Shown piece after piece: positions 25,960-35,136 of a stretch of 64,000 bases of DNA; the first letter of the stretch is position 1, and each line of letters begins with the position of its first letter. Below the pieces are notes generated by a model, which saw only the letters and a list, made by a program, of their open reading frames with translations, did no database searches and was not told the DNA's origin. The DNA comes from Novosphingobium resinovorum (GTDB lineage Bacteria > Pseudomonadota > Alphaproteobacteria > Sphingomonadales > Sphingomonadaceae): the NCBI RefSeq assembly GCF_001742225.1, contig NZ_CP017075.1:2232001-2296000 (forward strand). The letters are read 5' to 3'. Both the position numbers and the translations under genes were made by a program.

Positions 25960-26766
25960 CTACCCGTCGCTGTTGGCGCTGACGATCCCGGGCCGCTCCG
26001 CCCCCATGCCGGAAAATCCGATCGAATAGCCGCCGTCCACCGGCAGGATCACCCCGGTGATGTAGGCCGCCTCGTCGCTGGCGAGGAACAGCGCGGCCAA
26101 TGCGATATCCTCTGCGCGGCCCCAGCGCCCCATCGGTATCCCGGCGAGCGTCGGAAAACCCTCTGGCGGCGCATCATGCGTCTTCGATGCCTCGACCAGC
26201 CCCGTCCACATCGTCCCCGGCGCCACGGCGTTCACGCGGATGTTGCTGTCCGAATAGTCCAATGCCGCGACCTTGGTGAGCTGGTGCACGCCCGCCTTGG
26301 CGGAACTGTAGACGCTGTGGTGCTTCCACCCGATCACCGCCGAAGCCGAACTGGTGTTGACGATCGCTCCGCCGCCGGTCTTCAGCATGGACTCGATGCC
26401 GTACTTCATGCCGAGGAACACGCCCCGGATGTTGGTGGCGTGCACCTTGTCCCACAGCTCGGTCGTCTGGGTGTGGAGCGGCGCCATCCCGCCGCCGAAA
26501 CCGGCGTTGTTGCACAGTACGTCGAGCCTGCCGAAGCTCTCCTCGGCCCTTGCGATCATCGTCTTGACTTGCGCCTCGCTGGAGACGTCGCAATGGATCG
26601 ATACGACCTCGCCGCCGAGATCGGCAGCCACTTCGTCCTCCTTGCCCGAGATGTCGGCGAGCAGCAGCTTCGCCCCTTCCGTATGGAACAGCCGCGCCAT
26701 CGCGCGCCCCATCCCGGACCCGGCGCCGGTAATGATGCAGATCTTGTCCTGAAGCCTTCCGGCCAT
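25960..26766 (-). CDS. Short-chain dehydrogenase/reductase (SDR)
   Basis: A 268-residue classical SDR. TGAGSGMGRAMA (about 14-25) is the nucleotide motif, CNNAGFGGG (about 90) follows, and Ser, Tyr and Lys of the active site are in VNTSSASAVIG, VYSSAKAGVHQL (Tyr about 159). The C-terminal part (RWGRAEDIALAALFLASDEA, ITGVILPVDGGYS) is that of oligomeric alcohol/3-oxoacyl reductases. Asp after beta-2 (LADISG) points to NAD(H). Lies 13 bases after the next SDR gene on the same strand, so the two are co-transcribed. Confidence 0.9.
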   Translation of the reverse strand: MAGRLQDKICIITGAGSGMGRAMARLFHTEGAKLLLADISGKEDEVAADLGGEVVSIHCDVSSEAQVKTMIARAEESFGRLDVLCNNAGFGGGMAPLHTQTTELWDKVHATNIRGVFLGMKYGIESMLKTGGGAIVNTSSASAVIGWKHHSVYSSAKAGVHQLTKVAALDYSDSNIRVNAVAPGTMWTGLVEASKTHDAPPEGFPTLAGIPMGRWGRAEDIALAALFLASDEAAYITGVILPVDGGYSIGFSGMGAERPGIVSANSDG

Positions 26767-26779
26767 CTTCCCTCTCCCT

Positions 26780-27541
26780 TCAGGCCGACGTGTCGATCGT
26801 CGGCCGGATCGTTATTTCCGAGATGTTCGTGCGACGCGGCATCGCCACGATGAAGACGATGGCCTCGCCGATGTCCCTCGGCTTCACCGCGCCTTCCTTG
26901 GCGACGTGCGCCTGGATCGCGGCGCGCCAGTTTGGATCGGAGATGTTGTCGCCCACCTCGGTCTCGGTCGCGCCGGGCATCAGCGTGGTGACGCGCACGT
27001 TGCGGCCGCCCAGTTCCTGCCGCATCGCATCGGTCATGAAGTTCACCGCGTGCTTGCTGGCGGAATAAGCGCTCGTCATCGGACCGCCCTTACGGCCCGC
27101 GAGCGATGAAATGGTGATGATGTCACCGCCACCCTGTTCCAGCATGTGGGGCACGGCGGCAGTGCAGGTGTAGACGGTCCCCATCAGATTGATGTCGATG
27201 ACCCGGCGGTAGATCGCGGTATCGCAATTCTCGATTCCCCCGGCTTCCATGATCCCGGCCGAGTTGATCAGGATGTCGATTCGGCCCAGCTTCTCGACGG
27301 TTTCGGCCACCGCGCGGCGGGCATCGTCCTCCACCGTCATGTCGCCCGGGATGGCCAGCGCCGTACCGCCGTCCGCCTCGATCCTGGCGACGAGGCCGGA
27401 GAGCCGCTCAGCCCGCCGGGCCGACATGGCGACGGCCGCACCTGCCTCTGCCAGGCAAAGCGCCGCCGCTTCGCCGATGCCAGACGATGCCCCGGTCACG
27501 AGCGCGACTTTTCCTGCAAGGAGCTTGGTCATCGGCGGCAT
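26780..27541 (-). CDS. Short-chain dehydrogenase/reductase (SDR)
   Basis: A 253-residue classical SDR with TGASSGIGEAAAL (about 17-29), NSAGIMEAGG (about 94) in place of NNAG, and catalytic ITISSLAGRKGG and AYSASKHAVNFM. The basic SARRAERL after beta-2 suggests NADP(H) preference, and the unusual C-terminus (NISEITIRPTIDTSA) fits the YdfG/clavulanate-type group. Met1 (27541) and Met4 (27532) are both possible starts. Co-transcribed with the SDR downstream. Confidence 0.9.
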   Translation of the reverse strand: MPPMTKLLAGKVALVTGASSGIGEAAALCLAEAGAAVAMSARRAERLSGLVARIEADGGTALAIPGDMTVEDDARRAVAETVEKLGRIDILINSAGIMEAGGIENCDTAIYRRVIDINLMGTVYTCTAAVPHMLEQGGGDIITISSLAGRKGGPMTSAYSASKHAVNFMTDAMRQELGGRNVRVTTLMPGATETEVGDNISDPNWRAAIQAHVAKEGAVKPRDIGEAIVFIVAMPRRTNISEITIRPTIDTSA

Positions 27542-27651
27542 TCTCCCATTCGTTTCGTATGCATTCGCTGAAGCCCGCGGGGCGTACAGTCAACGAAAAA
27601 TGCTGAACACCTGTTATAATCGCTCAGGCGGCCCCGTAATGATGTATCCGA

Positions 27652-28779
27652 TCACGCGATCACCAGAACCGAACGATGGATGAACCGCACGAGGTCCGCC
27701 TGCCCCCGCGCGCCGGTCTTGGCGTAGATCCGCTTGGAATAGGTGCGCGCCGATTCCACCGTCAGCCCCAGCTCCGGCGCGGCCTCGCTGATCGACATGC
27801 CTCGGCTCAAGGCCAGCGCCAGCCGCGCCTCGCTGGGCGCAAGATCGAAAAGCTGGGCTAGCTGCTCGCAGCGATCGGCGGACGACCAGTTGTCGGCATG
27901 CAGGTAGCACACGATCGCCGGCGCAGCTTGTGTCGTCCCCATCCGCTGGCCCGAAGGCACCAGCAGCAGGTCGAGCCACGGCTCACGCGACAGCACGATC
28001 GCACGCGGCCGCGCCTGTGGATCGATCGCCAGTTCTCGCACCGCAGCAAGCAGTTGGCGGCGCAGCGCCGTGTCGCGGGCGGTTAGCCTGCCGTCCTTCG
28101 CCCGCGCGATGCGATCGCCCGCCTGCAACATGCGGGAACCCTGCGCATCTGCGTCGAGTACGCGCCCTTCGCCGTCGAGCGTGAGCCAGCCGAAGTTCAG
28201 ACGCCGCACGGCCTCGCGCGCGACGGCAGCGGTCATACGCTCCCGCTCCAGCGCCACGAAACTGCCTAACGCTACGCGCATGTATGGCACCAGCGCTTCG
28301 AGCAGGCCGTCGACTTGCCGGCCGAAATCGCCCTCGCGCCGGGTGACGGTGATCCAGCCGCTCGTGCCCGACTTCTCGGCAAAGCGGATCATCCGCATAT
28401 GGTTCATGCCCGATGGCACCAGCAATTGCGTCAGATAGGCGTCGTGGGCGGGCTCGCCGAAATGCAGCAGCTGGTCTAGCCGATACGTGCGCCCTTCCGT
28501 CATCTCATGATAGGGCATCGGATCGCGCAAGTAGAGGTTCTCGCGATAGTGCCGCGACACCCGCGGCGGCGACGGCGCCCCCGAATAGAGGTGGATCACG
28601 CGGGCCTCGGGCGTACCAAGCGGCAGCGGGCGGAACACCAGGCTGGCGTAGTCACCCGCAACCGCAGCGCGCAAAGCGTCGAGGAAACCGCGCCATGGCG
28701 GATCTTCGACCAGACCCTCGATCAGGGGGGCGATCAACGGGACGATCAGACTTTCGACAGACACGCTCTCACAGGACAT
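27652..28779 (-). CDS. LuxR-type transcriptional regulator
   Basis: A 375-residue regulator. The first 200 residues resemble a GAF/autoinducer-binding-like sensor (RENLYLRDPMPYHEMTEGRT), followed by a short PAS-like segment (NFGWLTLDGEGRVLDADAQG) and a C-terminal LuxR helix-turn-helix (FDLAPSEARLALALSRGMSI, LGLTVESARTYSKRIYAKTG). The ATG at 28779 is preceded by GATGAGG. It is divergent from the LLM-sulfotransferase operon with a 128-bp gap and lies beside the SDR genes, so it is the natural candidate regulator of this region. The ligand is unknown. Confidence 0.85.
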   Translation of the reverse strand: MSCESVSVESLIVPLIAPLIEGLVEDPPWRGFLDALRAAVAGDYASLVFRPLPLGTPEARVIHLYSGAPSPPRVSRHYRENLYLRDPMPYHEMTEGRTYRLDQLLHFGEPAHDAYLTQLLVPSGMNHMRMIRFAEKSGTSGWITVTRREGDFGRQVDGLLEALVPYMRVALGSFVALERERMTAAVAREAVRRLNFGWLTLDGEGRVLDADAQGSRMLQAGDRIARAKDGRLTARDTALRRQLLAAVRELAIDPQARPRAIVLSREPWLDLLLVPSGQRMGTTQAAPAIVCYLHADNWSSADRCEQLAQLFDLAPSEARLALALSRGMSISEAAPELGLTVESARTYSKRIYAKTGARGQADLVRFIHRSVLVIA

Positions 28780-28907
28780 CGCCTCATCCCCAAATGGGAA
28801 TTTGCTTCGGCCGGCGCCTAGCCCACCCATGGCCCCCGAACAAAGAGGCGTCCGGCACCCATCGTGCCTGCGATGCACTGCAGCCGCCGCCTCAGGGAGA
28901 TGAGCCG

Positions 28908-30026
28908 ATGAAAGTCCAGCCTGCCGCCTTCCTGCGCACGACGCTTCCGCTGGGCATCGACATGGTGGGGGAGTACGATTCGGGCCGCTACCATTCGATC
29001 TGGCTGCCCGACCACATGGTCAGCTTCTGGCCGGACTCGATCTGGACGCCGGAGTTCACCGACCTCGCCCTCTCCTCCCCCAGCCCGCACCGGCATCTGG
29101 ACGGCATGGCGGTCAGCGCGGCGGCGGCGGTGCTTACGAAGAACACCCCGCTCGCGACCACCGTGGTCGATACCGTGCGGCGGCATCCCTCGCTGCTGGC
29201 GCAGTCGGCGCTGACGATCAGCCACTTGTCGAAGGGGCGCTTCATCCTCGGTCTCGGCTCGGGCGAACTGGAGAACACGGTGCCTTACGGCTTCGACTTC
29301 GCCAAGCCGGTGGGACGGCTGGAAGAAGCGATCAAGGTCATCAAGCTGCTGTGGCATGCCGATGGCCCGGTCGATTTCGAAGGGGAGTTCTTTCACCTCC
29401 ACCACGCCCGCATGGACACCGAGCTTTACGACGGCAAGGCCCCGCCGATCTGGCTGGGCTCGGCAGGACCAAGGATGCTGGGCATCACCGGACGCGAGGC
29501 GGACGGCTGGTGGCCGGCGGGTGCGTGGACGCCCGAGGATTACGCGGCCAAGCTCAAGGTCATCCTCGATGCGGGTGACGCGGCCGGGCGGGACATGAGC
29601 CATTTCACGCCCGCGATCACCCAGATGGCGCTGATCGGCGAGCCGGACGAGATCGACGAAATGCTGCGCGCGCCGATGGTGAAGTCGATCGTGCTCATGA
29701 TCACCGCGAAGGACCTTGCCCAGTTCGGGCATGACCACCCGATGGGTCCGGACTGGCGCGGGATCATGGACTTCGATCCGGTCAAGCTCAGCCGCGAGGC
29801 GATGCTGAAATTCTGCGAGGCTATGAACCCGCAGGCCATCCGCGACATACTCCCTGTGGGCACACCGAAGGAAGTGGCGCTGAAGATCAAGGCCTTCGCC
29901 GATGCCGGAATGCGCGTCTACAAGCTGATGGAATACGGCGCGATGGGCGGCATGAAGTTCGCCGCCACTTCCGCCGCCAAGGTACGGGAGACCGAGGACG
30001 AGATCACCCGGCTGGTGGAGGGCTGA
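28908..30026 (+). CDS. LLM-class flavin-dependent oxidoreductase
   Basis: A 372-residue luciferase-like TIM-barrel oxidoreductase using F420 or FMN. Seen: HSIWLPDHMV near residues 29-38, TVVDTVRRHPSLLAQSALTI, the phosphate-binding GRFILGLGSGELEN (about 110-123), PPIWLGSAGPRMLGITG and ADGWWP. It has style elements of F420-dependent enzymes such as MER. GGGAGATGAG precedes the ATG. First gene of a four-gene operon (gaps of 4, 6 and 1 bases) with a sulfotransferase, a TIM-barrel protein and a DUF1214 protein. The operon suggests oxidation of a sulfated or sulfatable hydrophobic substrate. Confidence 0.88.
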   Translation: MKVQPAAFLRTTLPLGIDMVGEYDSGRYHSIWLPDHMVSFWPDSIWTPEFTDLALSSPSPHRHLDGMAVSAAAAVLTKNTPLATTVVDTVRRHPSLLAQSALTISHLSKGRFILGLGSGELENTVPYGFDFAKPVGRLEEAIKVIKLLWHADGPVDFEGEFFHLHHARMDTELYDGKAPPIWLGSAGPRMLGITGREADGWWPAGAWTPEDYAAKLKVILDAGDAAGRDMSHFTPAITQMALIGEPDEIDEMLRAPMVKSIVLMITAKDLAQFGHDHPMGPDWRGIMDFDPVKLSREAMLKFCEAMNPQAIRDILPVGTPKEVALKIKAFADAGMRVYKLMEYGAMGGMKFAATSAAKVRETEDEITRLVEG

Positions 30027-30030
30027 TCCG

Positions 30031-31197
30031 ATGGCTGCGCTCGAACCGCAGCAATTGCTGCAGCATGCGATCGACGAAACCGGTCTGACAAACTGGGCGG
30101 ATGAAGGCTTTCCCGAACGCTTCGCCCTTGCCGTGGCGCATATCGACACCATCCCCATGGACGAGGCGGGCCGGCAGTCGGCAGCGCGCAACATCCACTG
30201 GCTGCTCACCGACCGCCTGCGCTTCTTCCACGATCGCAGCGCGTTTCCTTTGGCGGACGAAGTGATCGAACGGCCGATGTTCGCCAGCGGCGAGCCTCGA
30301 TCTGGCACCACGCTGATGCATGCGCTGATGTCGGTGGACCCGGACGCGCGGGCGCTGCGCTTCGCCGAGGTCATGCATCCATCGCCGCCGCCCGGGACCG
30401 TTACGGGCGATGACCCTCGCTACCGTCTCGCCGACAAGGAATGGCGGGAAATCAACGCGAAGATGGCCAAGTGGCTGCACTGCCACCCCTACAATGACAT
30501 GCTCGGCCACGGCCTGCCCGAAGACGAGCGGACCTGGGCTTTCGACTTTCGCGTGATGACGCCCACCGCCTGGTGGCGGGTGCCGATGCAGAACCTGTCG
30601 ATGGGCCTGCCTACCGATCCAGTCGCACAGTACCGCATCCACAAGGCCATGCTGCAGGCCTTCCAGTTCCGTCGCCCCGGCAAGTATTGGGTGCTCAAGG
30701 GCTTTCACACCACGCGCCTTGCGGCGTTCTTCGACGCCTATCCCGACGCCACGCTGGTCTGGCTGCACCGCGACCCGGTGATGGTCGCGGCCAGTTCGAC
30801 GATGATGATGGCCGACATCATGGAAGGCATCGTCGGTCAGATCGACCTCGTGAAAGAGGCGCGCGCGCACGTCGAACGCGTGCGCTGGTCGATCGGCCAT
30901 ACCATGACCGACCCACTGGTTGACGACCCGCGCATCCATCACGTGCGCTATGCCGATTTCGTCGCCGATCCCATCGGCACCGTGCGCGGCTACTACCGAT
31001 TCGCCGACCGCGCATTCGGGCCGCGACAGGAGGACGCCATGCGCGCTTACCTCGCCGAGAATCGCGGCGATCGCCACGGCAAGTTCCATTACTCGACGCG
31101 GGTGCTCATCGACGCCGGCTACTGCATCGACGATCTCAACGCCGAGTTCGCGCCTTTCCGCGAGCGCTTCGGCGTGCCGATCGAAGTGCGCAGGTAA
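30031..31197 (+). CDS. Sulfotransferase family protein
   Basis: A 388-residue PAPS-dependent sulfotransferase-like protein. The 5'-phosphosulfate loop GEPRSGTTLMHALM starts at residue 87; the 3'-phosphate region is near LVWLHRDPVMVAASSTMMM (about 245-263). The long N-terminal helical region fits the Sulfotransfer_3 group common in sphingomonads and actinobacteria. The acceptor is unknown; steroid, lipid or phenolic alcohols are typical for the wider family. Starts 4 bases after the LLM gene and is tightly coupled to the following gene. Confidence 0.87.
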   Translation: MAALEPQQLLQHAIDETGLTNWADEGFPERFALAVAHIDTIPMDEAGRQSAARNIHWLLTDRLRFFHDRSAFPLADEVIERPMFASGEPRSGTTLMHALMSVDPDARALRFAEVMHPSPPPGTVTGDDPRYRLADKEWREINAKMAKWLHCHPYNDMLGHGLPEDERTWAFDFRVMTPTAWWRVPMQNLSMGLPTDPVAQYRIHKAMLQAFQFRRPGKYWVLKGFHTTRLAAFFDAYPDATLVWLHRDPVMVAASSTMMMADIMEGIVGQIDLVKEARAHVERVRWSIGHTMTDPLVDDPRIHHVRYADFVADPIGTVRGYYRFADRAFGPRQEDAMRAYLAENRGDRHGKFHYSTRVLIDAGYCIDDLNAEFAPFRERFGVPIEVRR

Positions 31198-31203
31198 CCG
31201 CCG

Positions 31204-32001
31204 ATGCACCCGCGCGTCAGCCTGCATCAGGTGGCCCTGATCACCGAGCCAACCGCGGACTTCCTGGACTTCTGCCGCAGCATCGGCGTGCAGCACTGCA
31301 CACTCGCCGCGCCGTGCCTGCAAACGAAGGAAGCCCGCTCGGCGGCACGCGAAAGCCCGGTGCAGATCGGGTGCATCAACCACCTCTTCGCCCTCCATCC
31401 CGACCTTGAACGCGACACCGGGAAGGCGGCGGCGAACCTGCTCGGTGTTATCGAGGTCGCGGCTGAAGTGGGCGCGCCCGCAATCTATCTCCTCACCGGA
31501 GGACGCGGTGCACTGTCCTGGGAGGCCGCAGCACAGCGCTTCGCCGACCTGCTCGCCCCCTGCCGCGATGCGGCGCAGCGGGCGGGGATTCGCCTGCTGG
31601 TGGAAAACGCCTCTCCGCTCAACGCCGACATCCACATGGCCCACACCCTGCCCGATGCCGTCCGCCTCGCCCGGATGGCCGCGATCGATGTCTGCGTCGA
31701 ACTGCATGCATGCTGGACCGAGGCCGACTTGCGCGGAAAGCTGGCCGACGCGATGCCGCTGGCGGGGCTGGTGCAAGTCAGCGACTATGTGCTCGGCGAT
31801 CGCAGCACGCCCTGCCGCGCGGTGCCGGGAGATGGCGCGATCCCGCTCGAGGCGATCCTGTGCGATGTGCTCGACCTTGGCTACACCGGGCTGTTCGACC
31901 TCGAACTCGTAGGCCCGCGCATCGAGGCGGAAGGCCCGCGCGAAGCCTGCATACGGGCAGCCCGCCATCTTTCCGACCTGCTAGACCGACTGGGAGCCTG
32001 A
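31204..32001 (+). CDS. Sugar phosphate isomerase/epimerase-like TIM-barrel protein
   Basis: A 265-residue xylose-isomerase-like TIM barrel (AP endonuclease 2 superfamily). Metal-ligand candidates lie in the usual strands: Glu in LLVENASPLNAD, Asp/Glu in IDVCVELHACWTEADL, His and Asp in the centre, and Glu in GLFDLELVGPRIEAEGP near the end. Such proteins isomerise or epimerise sugars, inositols or keto acids, or cleave ring compounds. Nothing fixes the substrate here. Third gene of the LLM-sulfotransferase operon; the next gene starts 1 base after its stop. Confidence 0.8.
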   Translation: MHPRVSLHQVALITEPTADFLDFCRSIGVQHCTLAAPCLQTKEARSAARESPVQIGCINHLFALHPDLERDTGKAAANLLGVIEVAAEVGAPAIYLLTGGRGALSWEAAAQRFADLLAPCRDAAQRAGIRLLVENASPLNADIHMAHTLPDAVRLARMAAIDVCVELHACWTEADLRGKLADAMPLAGLVQVSDYVLGDRSTPCRAVPGDGAIPLEAILCDVLDLGYTGLFDLELVGPRIEAEGPREACIRAARHLSDLLDRLGA

Positions 32002-32002
32002 C

Positions 32003-33238
32003 ATGGCCTTTGGCGATGGACCCGACGATGTCCTATTGCGCATGGCATGGGAGCAATTCTGCGACCGCCTGAAAAGCGCTGGTCACAGTGCCTTCAAGGA
32101 CGCTAATCCCGCCAATCCGCTCCAGCGCGCGGACGCCTTTCGCTTCCTGACGCAGAATCTGGGGCAGGCCTTCGACCTCGCGCTGGAGACGCGCGATACC
32201 GCGTTCCCGCAGATACACCCCTTCGTCACGCCGACACGCAAGCTGGGGGGCGACGTCGCCGACTTCACGTATCGGCAGGCCTGGATCGACGGAAACCGCA
32301 CGTACCGCCTGACCGGCCGCAAGGGCACCGCGCGCTGGCTGAACATCACCGTGCAAGGCCCGCGCCCCGAGACCATCCCCGGCACCGACTGGCCCTCCCT
32401 GCACGAGCCCTTCGGCGACATTCCCGAGTGCAATATCCTCGGCACACAGATCGAGGCGGACGCGCGAGGCGATTTCGAACTCTTCGTCGGCGGTGAACCC
32501 CGGCCGGGCAACTGGCTCCCGACCACGCCGGGCAGCCGCAAGCTGTTCATCCGCGAAGCCTTCGACGGCTGGGACGAAACCCCCACCTCCCTGACCATCG
32601 AAGCACTGGACACCGCAGGCGCAAAGCCGCTGCCCACACCTGCGAAAATGATCGAGGCGATGGACTGGGCGGGTGCCTTCGTCACCGGCCTAATGCACGA
32701 CTGGCCGGAGCATTCGTGGCTGACCTCGCGCGGCGTGTGCGACCCGCATGCGCTGGGCGCCTTCCCTCCCGACCGGACTGCCAACGATGCCTCCGACGCG
32801 AAGCGCGGGCGGATGGCGGCGCACATGGTCTGGCGGCTGGAACCGGACGAGGCGCTGATCGTCGAGATGGACGCGCACTCCGGCTTCTGGATCTTCGGCA
32901 TGGGCGGCGCTTTCATGGGCTCGATGGACTTCCTGCACCGGCCGGTCAGCTACACCCCGGCGCGCACCCGCGTCGACGGCGACGGCGTGGTGCGGCTGGT
33001 GCTCGCCCATGACGATCCGGGCGTGCACAACTGGCTCGACACGCAGCGGTTCCGGGAGGGCAACCTGACCTATCGTAACCTGCTGACGCAGGACGCCGCA
33101 AGATTCCGGACCCGGCTCGTATCGAGGAACCGGCTGATCGAGCATCTCCCCGCCGACACCGCCCTGGTCGATCCGGCCGAGCGCGAGGTGATGCGCCTTG
33201 AACGCTACCGTGCGGTCAAGCGCCGCTATGGCATCTGA
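32003..33238 (+). CDS. DUF1214 domain protein
   Basis: A 411-residue protein of the DUF1214/DUF1254-related group. The last third carries the DUF1214 beta sandwich (LIVEMDAHSGFWIFGMG, then LVLAHDDPGVHNWLDTQRFR and GNLTYRNLL). There is no signal peptide, so it is cytosolic, unlike many DUF1254 proteins. Function unknown; in sphingomonads these genes often sit among steroid- or terpenoid-catabolic genes with SDR, LLM and sulfotransferase genes. Last gene of the operon; its 3' end overlaps the convergent membrane protein gene by 13 bases. Confidence 0.75.
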   Translation: MAFGDGPDDVLLRMAWEQFCDRLKSAGHSAFKDANPANPLQRADAFRFLTQNLGQAFDLALETRDTAFPQIHPFVTPTRKLGGDVADFTYRQAWIDGNRTYRLTGRKGTARWLNITVQGPRPETIPGTDWPSLHEPFGDIPECNILGTQIEADARGDFELFVGGEPRPGNWLPTTPGSRKLFIREAFDGWDETPTSLTIEALDTAGAKPLPTPAKMIEAMDWAGAFVTGLMHDWPEHSWLTSRGVCDPHALGAFPPDRTANDASDAKRGRMAAHMVWRLEPDEALIVEMDAHSGFWIFGMGGAFMGSMDFLHRPVSYTPARTRVDGDGVVRLVLAHDDPGVHNWLDTQRFREGNLTYRNLLTQDAARFRTRLVSRNRLIEHLPADTALVDPAEREVMRLERYRAVKRRYGI

Positions 33239-34737
33239 CGAAGGTACAGCACGGAATCTCCCGAGCGCGCCACCGGCCGCCACCCGGCGAGCGGCAGTTC
33301 GGGCACGTGCCACACCACCCACAACCGGGGAATGCCGGCAGGCACCCGGTCGATCGCCGTGAGCAGCTGGTTGAACCCCTGGCAACTCTCGCCGACCAGC
33401 GCCCCGGTCTGCGCGTCGATGAAGGGACCGGCGACAGGGTTGTCGATGCTCATGAGCTGACCGCCCGGCATCGCCCACTGGTCGTTGGCAAAGGCATGGC
33501 GGCGCATCATCGCATAGCTGGCGACGTGGACATCGCGCACCCGCGCCTGCTGCCGGATGAAATTGACGCAAGGCAGCGCGATGAAGGTCAGCAGCTGCGA
33601 GCCGCGCGGGATTTGCTCGACCACGGCCTGCTCCTTGCGGATCTGCTCGTCCCAGGCGGCCATGCTCACCGTGTTGCCGACGAGGCGCAAGGCCACGAAG
33701 GCGATCCCGGCGACCACAAGCATCCGCTGCCTGCACGCACCAAGGTCGAGCGGCCGCGCGCAGATCAGCGCCAGCGCATAGATCATGGGCGTCAGGCGCA
33801 TGTCGGCATAGGCCGACCCGTAGATCGTGCCCGGCATGACCATGAACACCACCAGCAGCACGATCGTGCCCAGCGCCAACCCCTTGTGCAGGGCAAAGCG
33901 CGGCGAGCGCCAGACAGCCACGATCAGGGCGAGCAGTCCGGCCGCGCAGAGGTAATCCCAGGCGTCCCATCGATCCGCCAGAACGTTGGCGAAGTGATAG
34001 ATCTTGAGCCCCAGCCGGAACCAGTTCTCGTTCGGCAGGTGCCCGGCCGGGTTCGGCCACGCCATGCTCGCCAGCTGCGGCACCAACAGGCAGGTGCTGG
34101 CAAGGAACCCGCCCCACAGCGCCGGCAACAGGCGCCCGGATCGCTCGAAACGTCCGGCCAGTTCACAACACCCGACCAGCACGCACAAAGTCGCCCATGC
34201 GGCCAGATGGCACACCCAGATGACGCAGGCGACCAGGCAGAACACCAGCCAGCGCCGCCGCGGGTTGTCCGCCATCGACGGACTGATCCACCAGGCCAGT
34301 GCGAGCGTGACGAGCGCCATGCCCAGCGTGAAGTTGAGGAACCCGAACTGGAACGGATTGCCCAGCGCCAGCGGCACCGCGAACAGCGCGGTCACCGCCA
34401 CCCGCCCATGCGCCGCGCGCGACAGCCAAAGGTAACCCGCGACCTGCAGCATCACGATCAGGATCGCAATGGCCTTCACCGCCAGCCTCAGGCCGACGAT
34501 CGGCTCGAACACCCAGGCGAGCAGATCGGCGCCGAGGTTAGGGAGCAGGCCCCACCGGAAGCTGTACCACTGCGCCAGATCGGCGCTGCGTCCGCCGTCC
34601 ATCTGCACCATGTAGCGCGACATGTGCCCGGGCAGGTCGGTCAGCGGCGGCACCACCGGCCAGAACAGCGGCACGGCGGCCAGCAGCACCAGCGCCGCGC
34701 ACCAGCGCAGCGGGATCGTTCCCGACTGCCCCGTCAT
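33226..34737 (-). CDS. Polytopic membrane protein, probable GT-C glycosyltransferase of a Gtr-type set
   Basis: A 503-residue protein with about 10-11 hydrophobic helices. An early loop has PPLTDLPGHMSRYMVQMDGG (about residues 31-50), whose Asp-rich first periplasmic loop fits GT-C enzymes. The last 100 residues are soluble. The ATG at 34737 overlaps the gtrA stop in ATGA. The order GT2 (GtrB-like), GtrA, then a variable polytopic protein is that of gtr clusters, in which the third gene transfers sugar from the polyprenyl carrier to a surface polymer. The acceptor cannot be told. Confidence 0.72.
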   Translation of the reverse strand: MTGQSGTIPLRWCAALVLLAAVPLFWPVVPPLTDLPGHMSRYMVQMDGGRSADLAQWYSFRWGLLPNLGADLLAWVFEPIVGLRLAVKAIAILIVMLQVAGYLWLSRAAHGRVAVTALFAVPLALGNPFQFGFLNFTLGMALVTLALAWWISPSMADNPRRRWLVFCLVACVIWVCHLAAWATLCVLVGCCELAGRFERSGRLLPALWGGFLASTCLLVPQLASMAWPNPAGHLPNENWFRLGLKIYHFANVLADRWDAWDYLCAAGLLALIVAVWRSPRFALHKGLALGTIVLLVVFMVMPGTIYGSAYADMRLTPMIYALALICARPLDLGACRQRMLVVAGIAFVALRLVGNTVSMAAWDEQIRKEQAVVEQIPRGSQLLTFIALPCVNFIRQQARVRDVHVASYAMMRRHAFANDQWAMPGGQLMSIDNPVAGPFIDAQTGALVGESCQGFNQLLTAIDRVPAGIPRLWVVWHVPELPLAGWRPVARSGDSVLYLRQMP

Positions 34738-35126
34738 CGCGCGGCGCGCCCCGGAGCGAAGACGAAATGGCGGGACAGGAGGAAGAAGCAGGCCGAATAA
34801 ACCGCCATCGCCGCGCCCTGCCCGATCAGGCTCTGCGCGAAGCCGAGCCCGCGCATCAGCGTCAGCATGCCCAGGTTCGCGCCGTAGGACAGCGCGAAGA
34901 CGGTCAGGAACCGCGCCACTTCCGTGGAAGCGACCGGCCCGCGCACCTCGAATGTCCAGGTCCGGTTGAGCACGAAGGAGCAGCACACACCCACTCCGTA
35001 GCTGCAGGCGTTGGCCGGATAGTCGCCCACCCCCAGCCGCAGCAGCGCCCAGATTACGGCCAAGCCGACGATCGTGTTCAGCACACCCACCAGCCCGAAG
35101 CGCAACGCGGCCATTGTCAGGGTCAT
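34734..35126 (-). CDS. gtrA: GtrA family membrane protein
   Basis: A 130-residue protein with four helices and the GtrA signature: FGLVGVLNTIVGLAVIWALL at the N-terminus, ACSYGVGVCCSFVLNRTWTF (about 40-59) and a final helix ending in RHFVFAP. GtrA proteins are thought to flip undecaprenyl-linked sugars. Located between a GT2 gene (10-base gap) and the polytopic transferase (ATGA overlap), completing a three-gene set. Confidence 0.9.
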   Translation of the reverse strand: MTLTMAALRFGLVGVLNTIVGLAVIWALLRLGVGDYPANACSYGVGVCCSFVLNRTWTFEVRGPVASTEVARFLTVFALSYGANLGMLTLMRGLGFAQSLIGQGAAMAVYSACFFLLSRHFVFAPGRAAR

Positions 35127-35136
35127 CGGCAGGACG

